64,000 bases of DNA from Archegozetes longisetosus (taxonomy: Eukaryota > Arthropoda > Arachnida > Sarcoptiformes > Trhypochthoniidae): positions 6,850,238 through 6,914,237 of the forward strand of contig JAEMBT020000008.1 of the NCBI GenBank assembly GCA_018873245.2, read 5' to 3'. Below, piece by piece: positions 23,506 to 34,294 of this stretch. The number at the start of each line of letters is the position of its first letter. Within the stretch, counting starts at the first letter, position 1. The position numbers were made by a program, and so were the translations under genes. Under the pieces are notes generated by a model that made no database searches, was not told where the DNA came from, and worked only from the letters and a program-made list of their open reading frames with translations.

Positions 23506-24250
23506 TATTCGAGTGGTTTATTCAAACAACTCATGGTCACGTTCTCACTCTCAGCTTGGCTCTTAATACTATTGTCAATGCTTGTCATTTCAATGAGTTT
23601 ATACACGATTCGATTGATGACCAGTTCAACAAAAGAAAAATCATTCAAAAGAGATTATTCTATAATAGAAATAGTGATACCGCTTTGCAGTTATCTATTC
23701 AAAAATGATTGGCAATATATTGTTGACTATTTGGGCGTTTGTTTCATTAATACTAATATCTTGTATTTGTGGAAAAATATTGACTTCTGTTGTTAATCAA
23801 GATATAACTTCTATTGATATGTTTCAAGAGTTGATTGATTCAAATATATCGAAAATCGGTGGGAAATGGTCTTATTTCAATGTTTTCAATAAGACTTTCA
23901 CAGAATTCGAGAAAATCAAGAAATTAAATGAGCGTGCAAAGTTTGTTGATGATTATGACGTAAGAAACATCTTAGTTAAATTTTTTTTAATTGGAAGATA
24001 TTTTTTGTCTTAAAAGCAAACTGTCAGAGATGAGATTATTGAAAAAGTTGCAAACAGAAAAGCTGTTTATTTGAGAGAAAGACACTTGATACCGACTAAT
24101 TAACCAAAATCTACATAAATCAGTGGCTATAGAAGAAGAAAATTTTTTATCATTATTGTTAGGATATTTTATCAACAGAAGATTAAATAAGAATCGGATT
24201 AAAATTTATAAACTGTTAGCTTTTCAATTAAAAATTATTTTTAATATAAT
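23506..24250 (+). pseudogene. Ionotropic receptor (iGluR-like) channel domain, broken
   Basis: The frame from about 23506 carries M1 ('LSAWLLILLSMLVISMSLY') and a pore-region segment ending 'YLFKNDW'. After a one-base shift the frame at 23705 carries the M3 region ('LLTIWAFVSLILISCICGKI'), then S2-type sequence ('GGKWSYFNVFNKTF'). A further shift near 24010 leads to 'VANRKAVYLRERHLIP' and later 'GYFINRRLNKNRIK'. This order matches the ligand-gated channel part of arthropod ionotropic receptors. The N-terminal domain is absent and there are at least three lesions, so I call a pseudogene, although unseen introns could account for one of them. Confidence 0.7.
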
Positions 24251-25168
24251 ATGCATGACGCGAGTTTTTGTAGTTTTCAGCGTACGGTTGAAGTCGAGAT
24301 TTTTTAACTTTGGGACACAAGAGCGATGTTAATTGACCAGTTATATGGCTATAGAAAGACAGAGCAATACTATATTTCTAACAATATTGACAAAGTTTCT
24401 GGAGAATCAAACGCTTTTGTTATAGGGATTAATATATCGATAGATTTATTCGTTTCAATCAGTTCTGCCTATGGGATCTATTTATGAATATTCGTTTTAG
24501 AACTTAGCTCATTCTTCTGTCAGAAATTCTGGTGATTGGGGGTGTGAAGTTGAAAGCTTTCGAAAAAAGCATTATTCATTTGGTAATTGAGATCTTAAAT
24601 AGTGTTACAAAAATCTTGGACTTAAAAATAAAATTTTTCATTTAAATTTGATTTTAAAAACTGAAAATCTCCTCCTTTATTACTATCGCTCTCGAGACTA
24701 AAGGGAAATCTAAAATCATTGAATAAACAAAACTGAAATTATGAACTAGTTCACAACATAATCATCGAGTTATAAGAGATGAGAGTAAATGCGTTAGAAA
24801 GTATATGTAATATAATGACTATGAGATACAAAAATTTAATATTAAAACTTTTTAAAAATAGGCTCATTTAATGATATTGTATTGATCTAAAATTAACTTT
24901 TGAAATTTACTTTTTCAATCGCATGACATCATCACATAAATTTTAGACATGATACTACCATTTATTGACTCTATGAATAAACTAACGAATTATGAAACGT
25001 TTAGAAAAATAATTTATATTTATGTCTTATATTTCTGACAGATAATTAATAAGATTTTCAATTAATTCCTATGGAGAAGATATTCGTTTTTTACACTGTT
25101 AAAAACATTTTGAATTAAATTAACTAATATAAAAGTTCTATTAGTTTGTTTCTACCAATGGACGAAAT
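24251..25168 (+). other. Junction back into the GR unit, GR C 5' flank
   Basis: From about 24640 the DNA matches 1190-1362 and 36210-36400 (tail of the duplication block). From 24840 it matches the GR 5' flanks. 24251-24640 shows no gene. Confidence 0.7.
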
Positions 25169-26445
25169 ATGTTGGAAAATACAGTAAATCTGGGTTTACC
25201 ACTTTATAAATACGGACTCATTCATAAACAAAATATTAATAACTATCTCGTTTCTGTGAAGAAGAGAAACCAGAGATTCAAATCTAATGCCATAATTATT
25301 GCTCTTATTATTGTTTTAATTAAAGTTTCGGTGAATTCTATTTTTTTCAATGATGAAAAATATCCCATATTCTACTTCGATGTTATTAAGTTGATCGGTT
25401 TAGTTCAATATGTTTACGCTATCGGTATATTCATCTTGATATTGTCTATTAGAATAGTGTATCTATTCAATTATAGCGATTGTAAACTTTACAAATGGCT
25501 GGAAATCATTTATGTAATGGAAGGATTGAAAAGTAAGGATACGATTGATATAGAAGATGAAAAGCAAATGAAACTATTTATTCAAAAAACAACATTTTAC
25601 AAATTTCTATTATCGATTGGAATAAAATCTAACACATTTCTCATTATAATTTTATTTTCTTATTTGATGCTTGGAAATTTCAAATCCGTTCAGAGCATTT
25701 TTTATGGTATTATTAATATACTTTTTGACACTTCGTGGACAACATACTCCTTCACCGTCCTATCATATAGTTTCCTTTATTATTTCATGTCTTGCTATTA
25801 TTGTGGATTAAGATTTAGATTATTCAATCAAAAGATATCCCAAAAGAAAATATGCCTTAACTCTCAATATATAGACAAATTGATTGAGGAGCATAACTCT
25901 ATTTGTAATCTTATTATGAAATATAATCAATTTTGGAAGGAATACTATTTCGCTTTCAGTTATACATTAATTCCGATTAATCTAATGCTTTTACATCAGT
26001 TTTTGTTTCAAGATCTCGAATTCATTGCGTTCATAACCGCATTTTCCGTTTTGATTGGATTACTTGTCTCTCATATACTGTTGAATCTAATAACAGCTTC
26101 TATTAATAAGAATGCTCTAAAATCACATAAATATTTGTTCAAATTGCATTTCAACACAAAATCACTTGATATCAATAGAAAAATTAAGGTAAAGATATAT
26201 TTCCAACACTTAAAATAGTTTACATTTTCTAAAAATGTAATTTTTCGTAGTTATTGAATCTAATGGAAAGAATTAGCGATACGAATCGATTAATAGGTTT
26301 TTCATGTGGTAATCAATTCGTTATGACTCCTATGATTGCGTTCAAAGTATGATGACCTTAATGAGATGTCAAAATATTGTTGCTACATATCAGTTTTATA
26401 TGAATTTTTCAGGTTTATATAATATTTCTTCGCTTTTTTTATTGA
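25169..26445 (+). CDS. Gustatory-receptor-like 7TM chemoreceptor, copy C (best preserved)
   Basis: Three exons: 25169-26188 (340 codons), 26251-26346 and 26413-26445, with phase-0 introns of 62 and 66 bp. Predicted product about 382 residues, multi-pass, mostly Leu/Ile/Phe helices. The penultimate exon encodes 'ERISDTNRLIGFSCGNQF', followed by 'VMTPMIAFK', resembling the conserved pre-TM7 segment of chelicerate GR-like receptors. The likely role is a ligand-gated cation channel of a chemosensory neuron (family knowledge, not shown here). Exon 1 is free of stops, unlike every other copy. A one-base deletion in the T run near 26435 changes the final exon from the usual 'LLTQKFANSISK' ending to an early stop after 'FLRFFY', so TM7 is cut short by about 11 residues. 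The start MLENTV differs from the MSENT of its sisters by small changes. Confidence 0.8.
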
Positions 26446-27017
26446 CTCAAAAGTTTGCGAACTCGATTTCAAAATAATGGTGACTAAAGCACTATAGAAA
26501 ATCATGCTTTGAGTTAGTTCTATACTAAGATGGGATATTGTGCACTCATTGAGTCATTTCTGATCCCTCTTCTAAGTATAGAATGTTTAGCTAATGTGCA
26601 AAAGTACAAGTTTAATACAAGTCTTGATGTGTATTTTTCTGGATAATTAATTAGTAAAGTGTTATTTTCTCAATCGTAACGACATTAATTTAATGATCAA
26701 AACGACCTCAATATTGAATTTAACGACAATTGATTTCTTTCTTGACATTAATTTAAGAAATTTCTTCTGATTCTCATTGAATTGAATATTCGACAAGTTT
26801 TTAAACTAAGCTGAGTTCCATTGAGTAGTTGGTGAAAGGTTATTATGGATGTAAAATTCAATTCGGTTCTAAACTAGGCAATAATGAACAAAATTTTGTG
26901 ACTAGAATGTATATTTTTAAATTTTGAGTATTAAATTTTGAAATGATAATTTTATTACATTCAATTTGATCTAATTAATGTTTACGAGTAAATATTAGTA
27001 TAATGATTCTATTTCAG
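26446..27017 (+). other. GR C downstream flank
   Basis: Matches 4695-5110 and 38350-39590. It is non-coding and useful as an empty-site reference for the elements at 5110 and 38642. Confidence 0.7.
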
Positions 27018-27285
27018 CTAGTAATGCAAAATTTCTAAAAATTCTCTTTTTGATGAGAAACTTTCTAGAAAGTTTCTCGGGACTATTTTTCCTACGCCGT
27101 GATTATTTTGAATATTTAAAAGTCGCTAATGTTGTATATCACTTAAATTAAAAGATTATTTCAATTAAAACATAATTTTGAGCTGTGGAAATAGAAAATT
27201 TCTCATAGGAGAAATTTTGTGCGATAGAAGATTTCTAGAAAGTTTCTCGAGATAATTTCTCTGGAAATTTTCTTTTTACAACACT
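27018..27285. mobile_element. Short palindromic MITE, about 268 bp (copy 1)
   Basis: The paralogous empty site at 39596-39620 reads 'caatttcag|cccatc'; here the insert lies between TATTTCAG (27010-27017) and AATTTCAG (27286-27293), a 7/8 duplication. Arms start CTAGTAATGCAAAATTTC and carry GAAACTTTCTAGAAAGTTTC palindromes at about 27060 and 27223. No ORF is visible. A shorter relative lies at 28000-28090. Confidence 0.8.
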
Positions 27286-27622
27286 AATTTCAGCCCATCG
27301 ATTGATATTAACGGGAACCGGTAACTTGATAGTATGGGTGGACGGGGCGATGTGAAGCCATCGATATATCCTCTTTGGTGATCTCATAGCCGAATATAAA
27401 CTATTGTCTGAGAAATAATGAATTTAATATGAATTTTCTTATAATTGAGCCTGCGAGGGAATTGTGGTTTTCAGAACATCGTTTGAGCCCCTCCATCATT
27501 CAATATTACGATAAAGCTTCTAACAAATGCGGGGGAGGGGTTAAAGTTAAACTTGGTAAAGTATCACATTAGGATTCGACCTTTAATATAGCGGGCTGGC
27601 AATGAAGACTCATTCATGTGTT

Positions 27623-28434
27623 CCTATAAAATTCAAAGGGTAGTAATTTTTTTAAAAACATCCTGAGAGAAATCACACATATATATTTTAAATATCAAAT
27701 AACTCAAAATAATGTCGAATTTCGCATGACTAAGTCATAAAAAATGAATAGTAGTTAAAATGAATTTTTATTTTTTAAATACTCATGTTAAAAATCTAGA
27801 CTCAGATTTTCCTCTGCCAAATACATCCACAAGAATCACCAATTTCTTTAGAGTTACTCTTCCTCGCGGTGTCAAGTAGCCTTGGCAGTAAGCATCACTT
27901 CAGTACTTCTGAGCTGGCGTTAGACGCACGCTCTTTTAGAGTTTGTGCTGGTGTCTTTTGAGCTAGATATTTCTTACTTAAATATTCCCTGAGGCTATCC
28001 TACAATGAAAATTTCCGGAGAAATTATCTCGAGAAACTTTCTAGAAAGTTTCTCATCAAAAGAAAATTTCTGGAAATTTTCCATCACTAGTTATGATGCA
28101 TTACACAATTCTATCTTTTAACTTTGGAATTGATTATGTACCTTGTTTATCAAAACTCAATTGAATAACTAAGAATCATGCGCACGACTTTTGTTGTATA
28201 TTACAAAACTAGTTTTTTTTATTTCAGTTTGTAATTTTATTGAATTATCATATACGTATGTTAATATATTGTTATTTTTAAAATAACTATTTGAAACTTA
28301 GTAATTATTTTAAAATAATGCAAGTTCATTTTATATTTCAGTTGACAAAGTTATTTAATTTTTGAAGGATTTCTGTGTGATTTCTCTCAGGAATGTTTTA
28401 AAAATCATTATTGCCCTTTGAATTTTATCAGAAA
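27623..28434. mobile_element. Palindromic element, about 0.8 kb, carrying a nested MITE
   Basis: The left arm (about 27623-27700, 'TAAAATTCAAAGGGTAGTAA' and 'CCTGAGAGAAATCACACA') is inverted at about 28360-28434. Arms are about 75 bp. The interior at 27840-27970 is more G+C-rich and unrecognised. The MITE copy at 28000-28090 lies inside. No clear target duplication was found. Confidence 0.65.
28000..28090. mobile_element. Minimal 91-bp copy of the TTTCTAGAAA palindrome MITE
   Basis: Starts CTACAATGAAAATTTCCGG and ends with the complement of CTAGTGATGGAAAATTTCC, with TTTCTAGAAA at the exact centre. Almost the whole copy is one palindrome. It matches the arms of 27018-27285. Confidence 0.75.
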
Positions 28435-28730
28435 GGCATAAAAATTTGAATTTGATTTTCAAGCACTTTGATAACTATGTATATGTACAGTACATTGTGG
28501 TCTATGAATTGTTATAACAGTAAACTTTGTTTTCGGACTAACTTATTTATTATAAACTTTATTCACATCAAAACATAGTGTCGTACATCCGATGAGGAAA
28601 CAGATATTTAGTGAAAAGCAGGATTGACAATTGTACTAAAATGTGATGACAATTATTTGTTAATTCACTCCACATGTTATAACTTTTACAAACCACAGTT
28701 GACTGCTCAGCCAAAATACAACTCAGACTA

Positions 28731-30400
28731 ATGCAAATCACATTGAAATTTGTTTTATTGATACATTTATTGCACTTTTTGATAACTCTAAATGAAGCAA
28801 AGTGTGGAAAACCCGGTCAATCATGGGATGGAAATAATTTGATAGCGATGAACCCCGACAAACACGCTTACTACGAGAATGAAAATGTGACTTATTCCTG
28901 TTCGGGTCGGATTTATGTCAATGACCACAACCGATTGGAAAGAACAGTCAATAGTACCAAAAAAGTAACAAAACAATACATCAGATTTTGTCAAAAAGAT
29001 GGACAATGGAGTGGAGCAGTACCTAAATGTGGTAAATCATATACATCTTATATTTTAGAGATCTCTTAAATTCTTTTCCGCTTATGCAATTTTTAGTAAA
29101 CAATATCCTGAAGAATACGTTTGTTGAAAGGATTCAAGTTTACGACGATTTAAAGCAAAAATTAATTTATGACTTAAACCTAAAGTACAACAATAGATCA
29201 GAGTCAGAAGCTATTCCTCTGGGTATTATAGAGAATGTGATATCTTATTATCCGAAAGGTGCGTCAAGATTGTATCGTAGAAATGAAGCTCTCAAGTGTT
29301 TGACATCAGGTTTGAAATCGAAGCAAAAATGGAAATTCTATGTGAATGCAACAGAGCAGAGAGTAATGATGCTTGACTTACTTGTTAGACATGACTCTCG
29401 ATTTCACACTAATTCAACATTTCCTGTCGTCATTACAATAAGGAAGGATGAAAATTCAGAACCCAACAGAATTTGTCGGTTCTATGACATACAGCAAAGA
29501 TATTTATCATCGAAGAATAACTACACGGTTCAAACTTTCATTGAAAAAGTCATCCAAACAAAAGATCTTGAAAAATATTCTTCTAATTTTTCGTTAACAT
29601 CTAATAGTTTGCTTCAATTGCAGTTTATTTGTCAGGTTAAGTATGAATACTTACTAGAAAGAGGGTCTCCTGAAGATCCTTACCTTTCGTTAAAAGCTAA
29701 GGAATTGCCTGGGCTTATAACAGTTGAATTCGATTCAAACCAGTTTGATAATCAAATAACAATCTGCTCTTATGAATTCTATCAATTTTCTCGGAGGTGT
29801 GGGACACCTGAACGTGATTCGCACACAATTATTCTCAAGAACAAAAAGAGTAGAAATAATTTAGAGGATCATTTGGTAATCCTTGGCTGTGATATAGGAT
29901 ACATGATAGAGAATAACAATCGAACTATTGGTGAAGTTGAGGTTAGGTGTGGTATTGATGGCGATTGGATCGAAAATATTCCTAGATGCTTGCCAAATCA
30001 CACATTTTTTATTAATTTAACTGAAAATAGTATAACTGGTTTTGAAGCTAACAATAATAAATATCTGTTGATTATCGTAGGATTACTAGGCTTTATGTTA
30101 GTTGTTGGAATTCTTTATGTTTGCATTAATTCGAACAAAAATTCCAGACTAATTGCGGATAAGAGATGTTCGCAGAAAACTTCTGGCTATTCATTTAATA
30201 ATTATCGTAGTTCTAATTACATATCGATTTTCAATGCTTTCAGTGACTCTCAGATAGAAAGTTACGATGAAATTAATTTCAACGGTATTGCAGAATCTCA
30301 TTTAAGCCATATGACAAAAAATTTCAGTTCGTGTCAGTACGATGACACTCAATACACACAACCAGAAAGTTGTGGAGATGATATCAATGAAAAATTTTGA
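28731..30400 (+). CDS. Single-pass membrane protein with two sushi (CCP) domains
   Basis: Exons 28731-29031 and 29097-30400, with a 65-bp intron (donor after the last Cys-Gly of the first module), give 534 residues. Signal peptide at residues 1-23 ('LKFVLLIHLLHFLITL'). Sushi 1 (about 25-100) runs from 'CGKPGQSWDG' to 'GQWSGAVPKCG'. A region of about 250 residues with two or three cysteines follows and matches nothing I know. Sushi 2 (about 335-400) runs from 'RRCGTPERDSHT' to 'GDWIENIPRCLP'. One TM helix ('YLLIIVGLLGFMLVVGILYV') precedes a Ser/Tyr/Asn-rich tail of about 85 residues. Sushi modules mediate extracellular protein binding. This looks like a cell-surface receptor or adhesion protein, ligand unknown. 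Its 3' flank is duplicated at 39757 without the gene. Confidence 0.85.
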
Positions 30401-30424
30401 TAAATCTCATTAAATAGAAGTTAA

Positions 30425-30877
30425 CGACAATACTCATGTTTAGATGCCAGTAAAGATTTTAGACTAAACCGTTGTCATTGTTTCATAGAATTTTCAGTTT
30501 TCCATGAGTTCACTAGAAGTTTAAAATTCTCATAAGTCACAAAGTTTCCTTAAGTTAAATTGATGTGAACCAAACCACATGAGTATTTTACTCTGAATTC
30601 ATATTTCTATTGTATATTCTATCCATTAAATGTTTCTTATAATGCTTATTATATACATTATGTCTTTTGTTTTATATACTTAAATATTGACCTGAATTAA
30701 TATTTAGTTTCGTCATATATTTTTAGTAATTTTAAGCTTATTCGCAATAAATGCGCTTTTCTGGCAAACGCTACTATGATTAAAAGATAAAATTATTAAT
30801 TTGTGAGCAAAAAACTGGCGCCTTCAAGTTCAAGACTGACCCATAGACCCCTATAGCTAAGATTGATGTAATTTTGA
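30425..30877 (+). repeat. 3' flank of the sushi gene (duplicated at 39757-40207)
   Basis: The segment from 'aatactcatg' to 'gtaattttga' is almost identical to 39757-40207, and its end (30739-30877) is related to 6301-6434. It probably includes the 3' UTR of the sushi gene. The match ends exactly where the Merlin element begins. Confidence 0.9.
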
Positions 30878-32360
30878 GGGTATACTTTAGAATAGGCCCA
30901 CCTCCGGATCGTCTTCAAATCGGGTTTTCTAGGGGTTTCCAACGCCGTAGAATCCATTCCTGGAGGTCCCAGATGTCGGAAATCAATACTTTCGGTGGAA
31001 CAAAAATCTCAAATTTTCGACTTCCGGTTCGACTTTTCGAACTCTATTCGGTCTTCTCGACCTTCTTTTGACGTGACCGGACCGATCTGAGGCATTACCG
31101 ATAAATACGACACAGGCCCTGTCACTGAAAAATGCTGTATTAGGTCATTTCTAGTCTAGCTCCAGTCAGGGATGGACGGCGTGTACAACATCAGAAGATT
31201 GGTGCGAGAATGTGGCGTGGACGAGCCCGAAGCTTGTCTCCAGTGGTGCCAGCGAGTCGGGTTCTTGCCCGAGACTCGTGCTTGCTCGAAGTGTCAGAGA
31301 GATATGACACTTTCGAGCAAGCGGACTGGCACTGCTGTGAGCATGCGGTGGGGGTGTCGCAATTGCGCCAAGGCGGTCACTCTTGTGAGCGGGACGGTAT
31401 TTGAGGAGTCGAGACTGTCCTTAAGACAGTCCCTTTTCATTTATTGTCTCGTTCATGGCTTCTTATGGGAGTGCTATTCGCGAGACCAGCATAGGCGACG
31501 GCCAAATGTCATCAGCCACAGTCCACACCGGGGACCTTAGGATTAAGATGTGTCCGGACAACAGTCGTGACGCCGCTACATTATTGACCATGATTGGCCA
31601 ACATGCTGAGCCAGGGACGACGGTAATGAGTGACTGCTGGAAATCCTATGGTGGACTGGATGCCCGATGATTCAATCACCTCACGGTTAACCACTCGTGC
31701 CACTTCATCGACTCTGACACCTGGGCAAACACTCAGCGCATCGAGTCGTCCTGGCGTGCAATGAAGCGCCGTATTGGCTGAGGTGGCGTGCCGAAAGAGA
31801 CCCTGGGTAACCATCCCTGTGAATATAGGTGCCAACTGGACGTGAAACGTCGCGGTGCCGATACATTCGCAGAGATGATCCAGTTGCTCAGGCTCTGCAG
31901 GTGTGTTACTGAGGCATACGGCGCTAAAACGGGTAGGCAAGATCATCCCGGTGAAAAAAAATGACCAAGGTAGATTAAATCCAACCCCTCCTCCATGCGG
32001 TATCCACTGGGTTCGGCGAACGGGGATCTGATTTTAAGGTTCTGACGGCTTTGGGCCTTGCATCCATCTCCGAATAGAGTTAGACTAGAAATGAGCTAAT
32101 TGAGCAATTTTTCTGTGACAAGATTAGTCTTTAGTTTATTGAAAACAGCTTTAATGGGACCAGCCGGCCACAGGAAACACGAAAAATGGCAGAAAAGTGT
32201 GAAAAGTAGAACCGGAATTCGGAAATTCGATATTTTTTTACACCGGAAGTATTGATTTCCGACATCTGGGGCCGCCAGAAATGAATTCTACGGCGTCGAA
32301 AACCCTTAAAGGGCTTAATTTCATGACGATTTTGGGGTGGGCCTATTCTAAAGTATACCC
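30878..32360 (+). mobile_element. Merlin (IS1595/ISXO2-type) element, 1483 bp
   Basis: Termini GGGTATACTTTAGAATAGGC and exact complement; inverted repeats extend imperfectly for some 250 bp. G+C content is far above the surroundings. The transposase remnants inside confirm the superfamily. No target duplication: the left flank 'taattttga' is sushi 3' flank, the right flank 'gccttcttat' runs into GR D. The element therefore marks a deletion junction (see findings). Confidence 0.9.
31172..31800 (+). pseudogene. Merlin transposase, decayed
   Basis: The start MDGVYNIRRLVRECGVDEPE leads into a zinc ribbon ('CSKC' and 'WGCRNC'). The frame is lost near 31460, where the segment with the first catalytic Asp seems deleted. 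Another frame carries 'GTTVMSDCWKSYGGL' (second acidic block, about 31614-31658). A further frame carries 'HLTVNHSCHFID', then 'NTQRIESSWRAMKRRIG' (third acidic block, about 31675-31780). The order and motifs match IS1595-type DDE transposases of Merlin elements. It is not functional as it stands. Confidence 0.88.
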
Positions 32361-32363
32361 GCC

Positions 32364-33170
32364 TTCTTATATGATCAAAAATTTCAAATCTGTTGATAGC
32401 ATTGCTTATGGTGTTATTAATACACTTATTCTCTCTTCGTGGACAACGTATGCTTTTATTGATATATCATATACTTTTCTTTATTACTTCATGTCTTGCT
32501 ATTATTGTGGATTAACATTTAGATTATTCAATCAAGAGATATCCCAAAAGAAAAAATGTTTTAACTATCAAGATATAAACAAATTACTTGAAGAGCACAA
32601 CGATGTTAGTTATAATACTATAAAATACAATCTTTTTGGAAGTACTATTTCGCTCTTAACTACACATTGATTCCAATTAATCTAATTCTTTTACAACAGT
32701 TTTTGTTTGAGAAATTAATTACAACCATAATTGCATTTTTCCTATTAATAGTATTACTTATCTCTCATATACTGTTAAATTTAATAACAGCTTCTATTAA
32801 TAAAAACGCTTCAAAATCTCACAAATATTTGTTGAAATTTCATTTCAATACAAGATCATTTGATATCAATCGAAGAATCAAGGTAAGGATATACTTTTAG
32901 CTTTTAAAAAAGTTTATATTTCATTAAAAAGATTTCTTATAGCTATTGAATGCAATGGAGAGAATTACTGATAAGCATCGATTAATGGGTTTTTCATGTG
33001 GTAATCAATTCGTTATGACTCCTATGATTGCATTCAAAGTATGACAAATTTAATGAGACGTCAAAATATTGTTACCATATTTCAGTTTTATATGAATTTT
33101 TCAGGTTTACGTAATATTTGTTCGCTTTTTCTTATTGACTCAAAAGTTTGCGAACTCGATTTCAAAATAA
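32364..33170 (+). pseudogene. Gustatory-receptor-like gene, copy D, 5' truncated
   Basis: Homology to GR B starts at about 32364, mid exon 1 ('MIKNFKSVDSIAYG' in the fused frame), directly after the Merlin terminus. The first roughly 170 codons are missing. A small deletion near 32640 (ttttttggaagaagtac in B, tttttggaagtac here) shifts the frame. Penultimate and last exons ('SISK', ending 33170) are recognisable. The ORF from 32281 is a chance fusion of transposon end and GR. Confidence 0.88.
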
Positions 33171-33719
33171 TGATGACTAGAATACTGTAGTAAATTGCAC
33201 ATGAGATTAGTTCTACATTAAGCTGGGATTCTGTCATTGCCGCATTTTAACACACATTAAGTCATTTCTGGTTCTATTTCTAGTATTAAAATTTTTGACA
33301 CGTGTTCAAAAGTACCATTTCAACACAAGTTTTAATACATTTTTCTGAATAATTAAGTTTAACGTATTTTGTTGTTTTAGTCGTGATGACATTTAAGTAA
33401 TGTTACATTACTTTTGTAGTAATCGAAGTGATCTCAATATCGAATTTGATTATATCTGTTTCTTTTTTGACATTAAGTTAAGAAATTCCTTCTGATTTTC
33501 ATTGAATTTTATATTTGACAAGTCTATAAGTCGCGCTGAGTTTCATCGAAAATGGAAGATTATTCTTGAATATAGTGAAAGCTTATTGTTTCCAAATAGT
33601 TTTCTGCTCGATAACTGATATTTTGCCCACGAAATTAGGTAAAATATTGGTTGAAGTATTTGCTTTAATGATTTGAGAATTAGATTAAACCAAAGTCTCT
33701 TCAGTTTTTTCTGATATAG
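33171..33719 (+). other. B-type GR downstream flank
   Basis: Nearly identical to 10552-11099; non-coding. It confirms that D with block 3 and B with block 2 are copies of one unit. Confidence 0.8.
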
Positions 33720-34294
33720 TAATTAGTTGTCGATTGCGAGATTGATTGAGCTGATTATTCAATTAAATCTATTTAAAACTCAGTAAAGTTTAATACCTTA
33801 TTTGAGCTTTGTTTAGCAATCAATGCTTTAAAATTTTCGCACATTGAATGCATGAAACCAAATATGATTTAATACTGTTCGTTTCATTGACTGATGTTTT
33901 CAAACAATAAATGCATTTAACTCTTTAATTACTTATAGTTTCGACAAAATCTCTGATCACGGATACCAGTCGACAGTTTTTGAATCTTGAATTAAGTATT
34001 TTTTGTTTTGAACTAACTTTTAATCAATGCTATACATAAAAATTTCAAATGAGAAAAGTTTTTTTTAAATTTTCTGGCTTTTTATTGTGTGAAAGCGTCT
34101 CAGTAACCGTTTAAAACATTTGAAATCTTAAATAAAATTGTTTTAAAACATGAAAAACAATGTTATAAAACATTTAAAAACGTTTTAAGGCAATGTTTAA
34201 AAATAAATGTTCTACAACAGACAAAATTACTATAGCTAAATATGTTAGAGTTCTATATCAATGCACGAGGGATGATAAAATCTTTCGTGTTATA

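Noticed and set aside
32281..32670. 129-residue ORF as a separate gene
   Set aside because: It is a fusion of the Merlin terminal repeat with truncated GR D.
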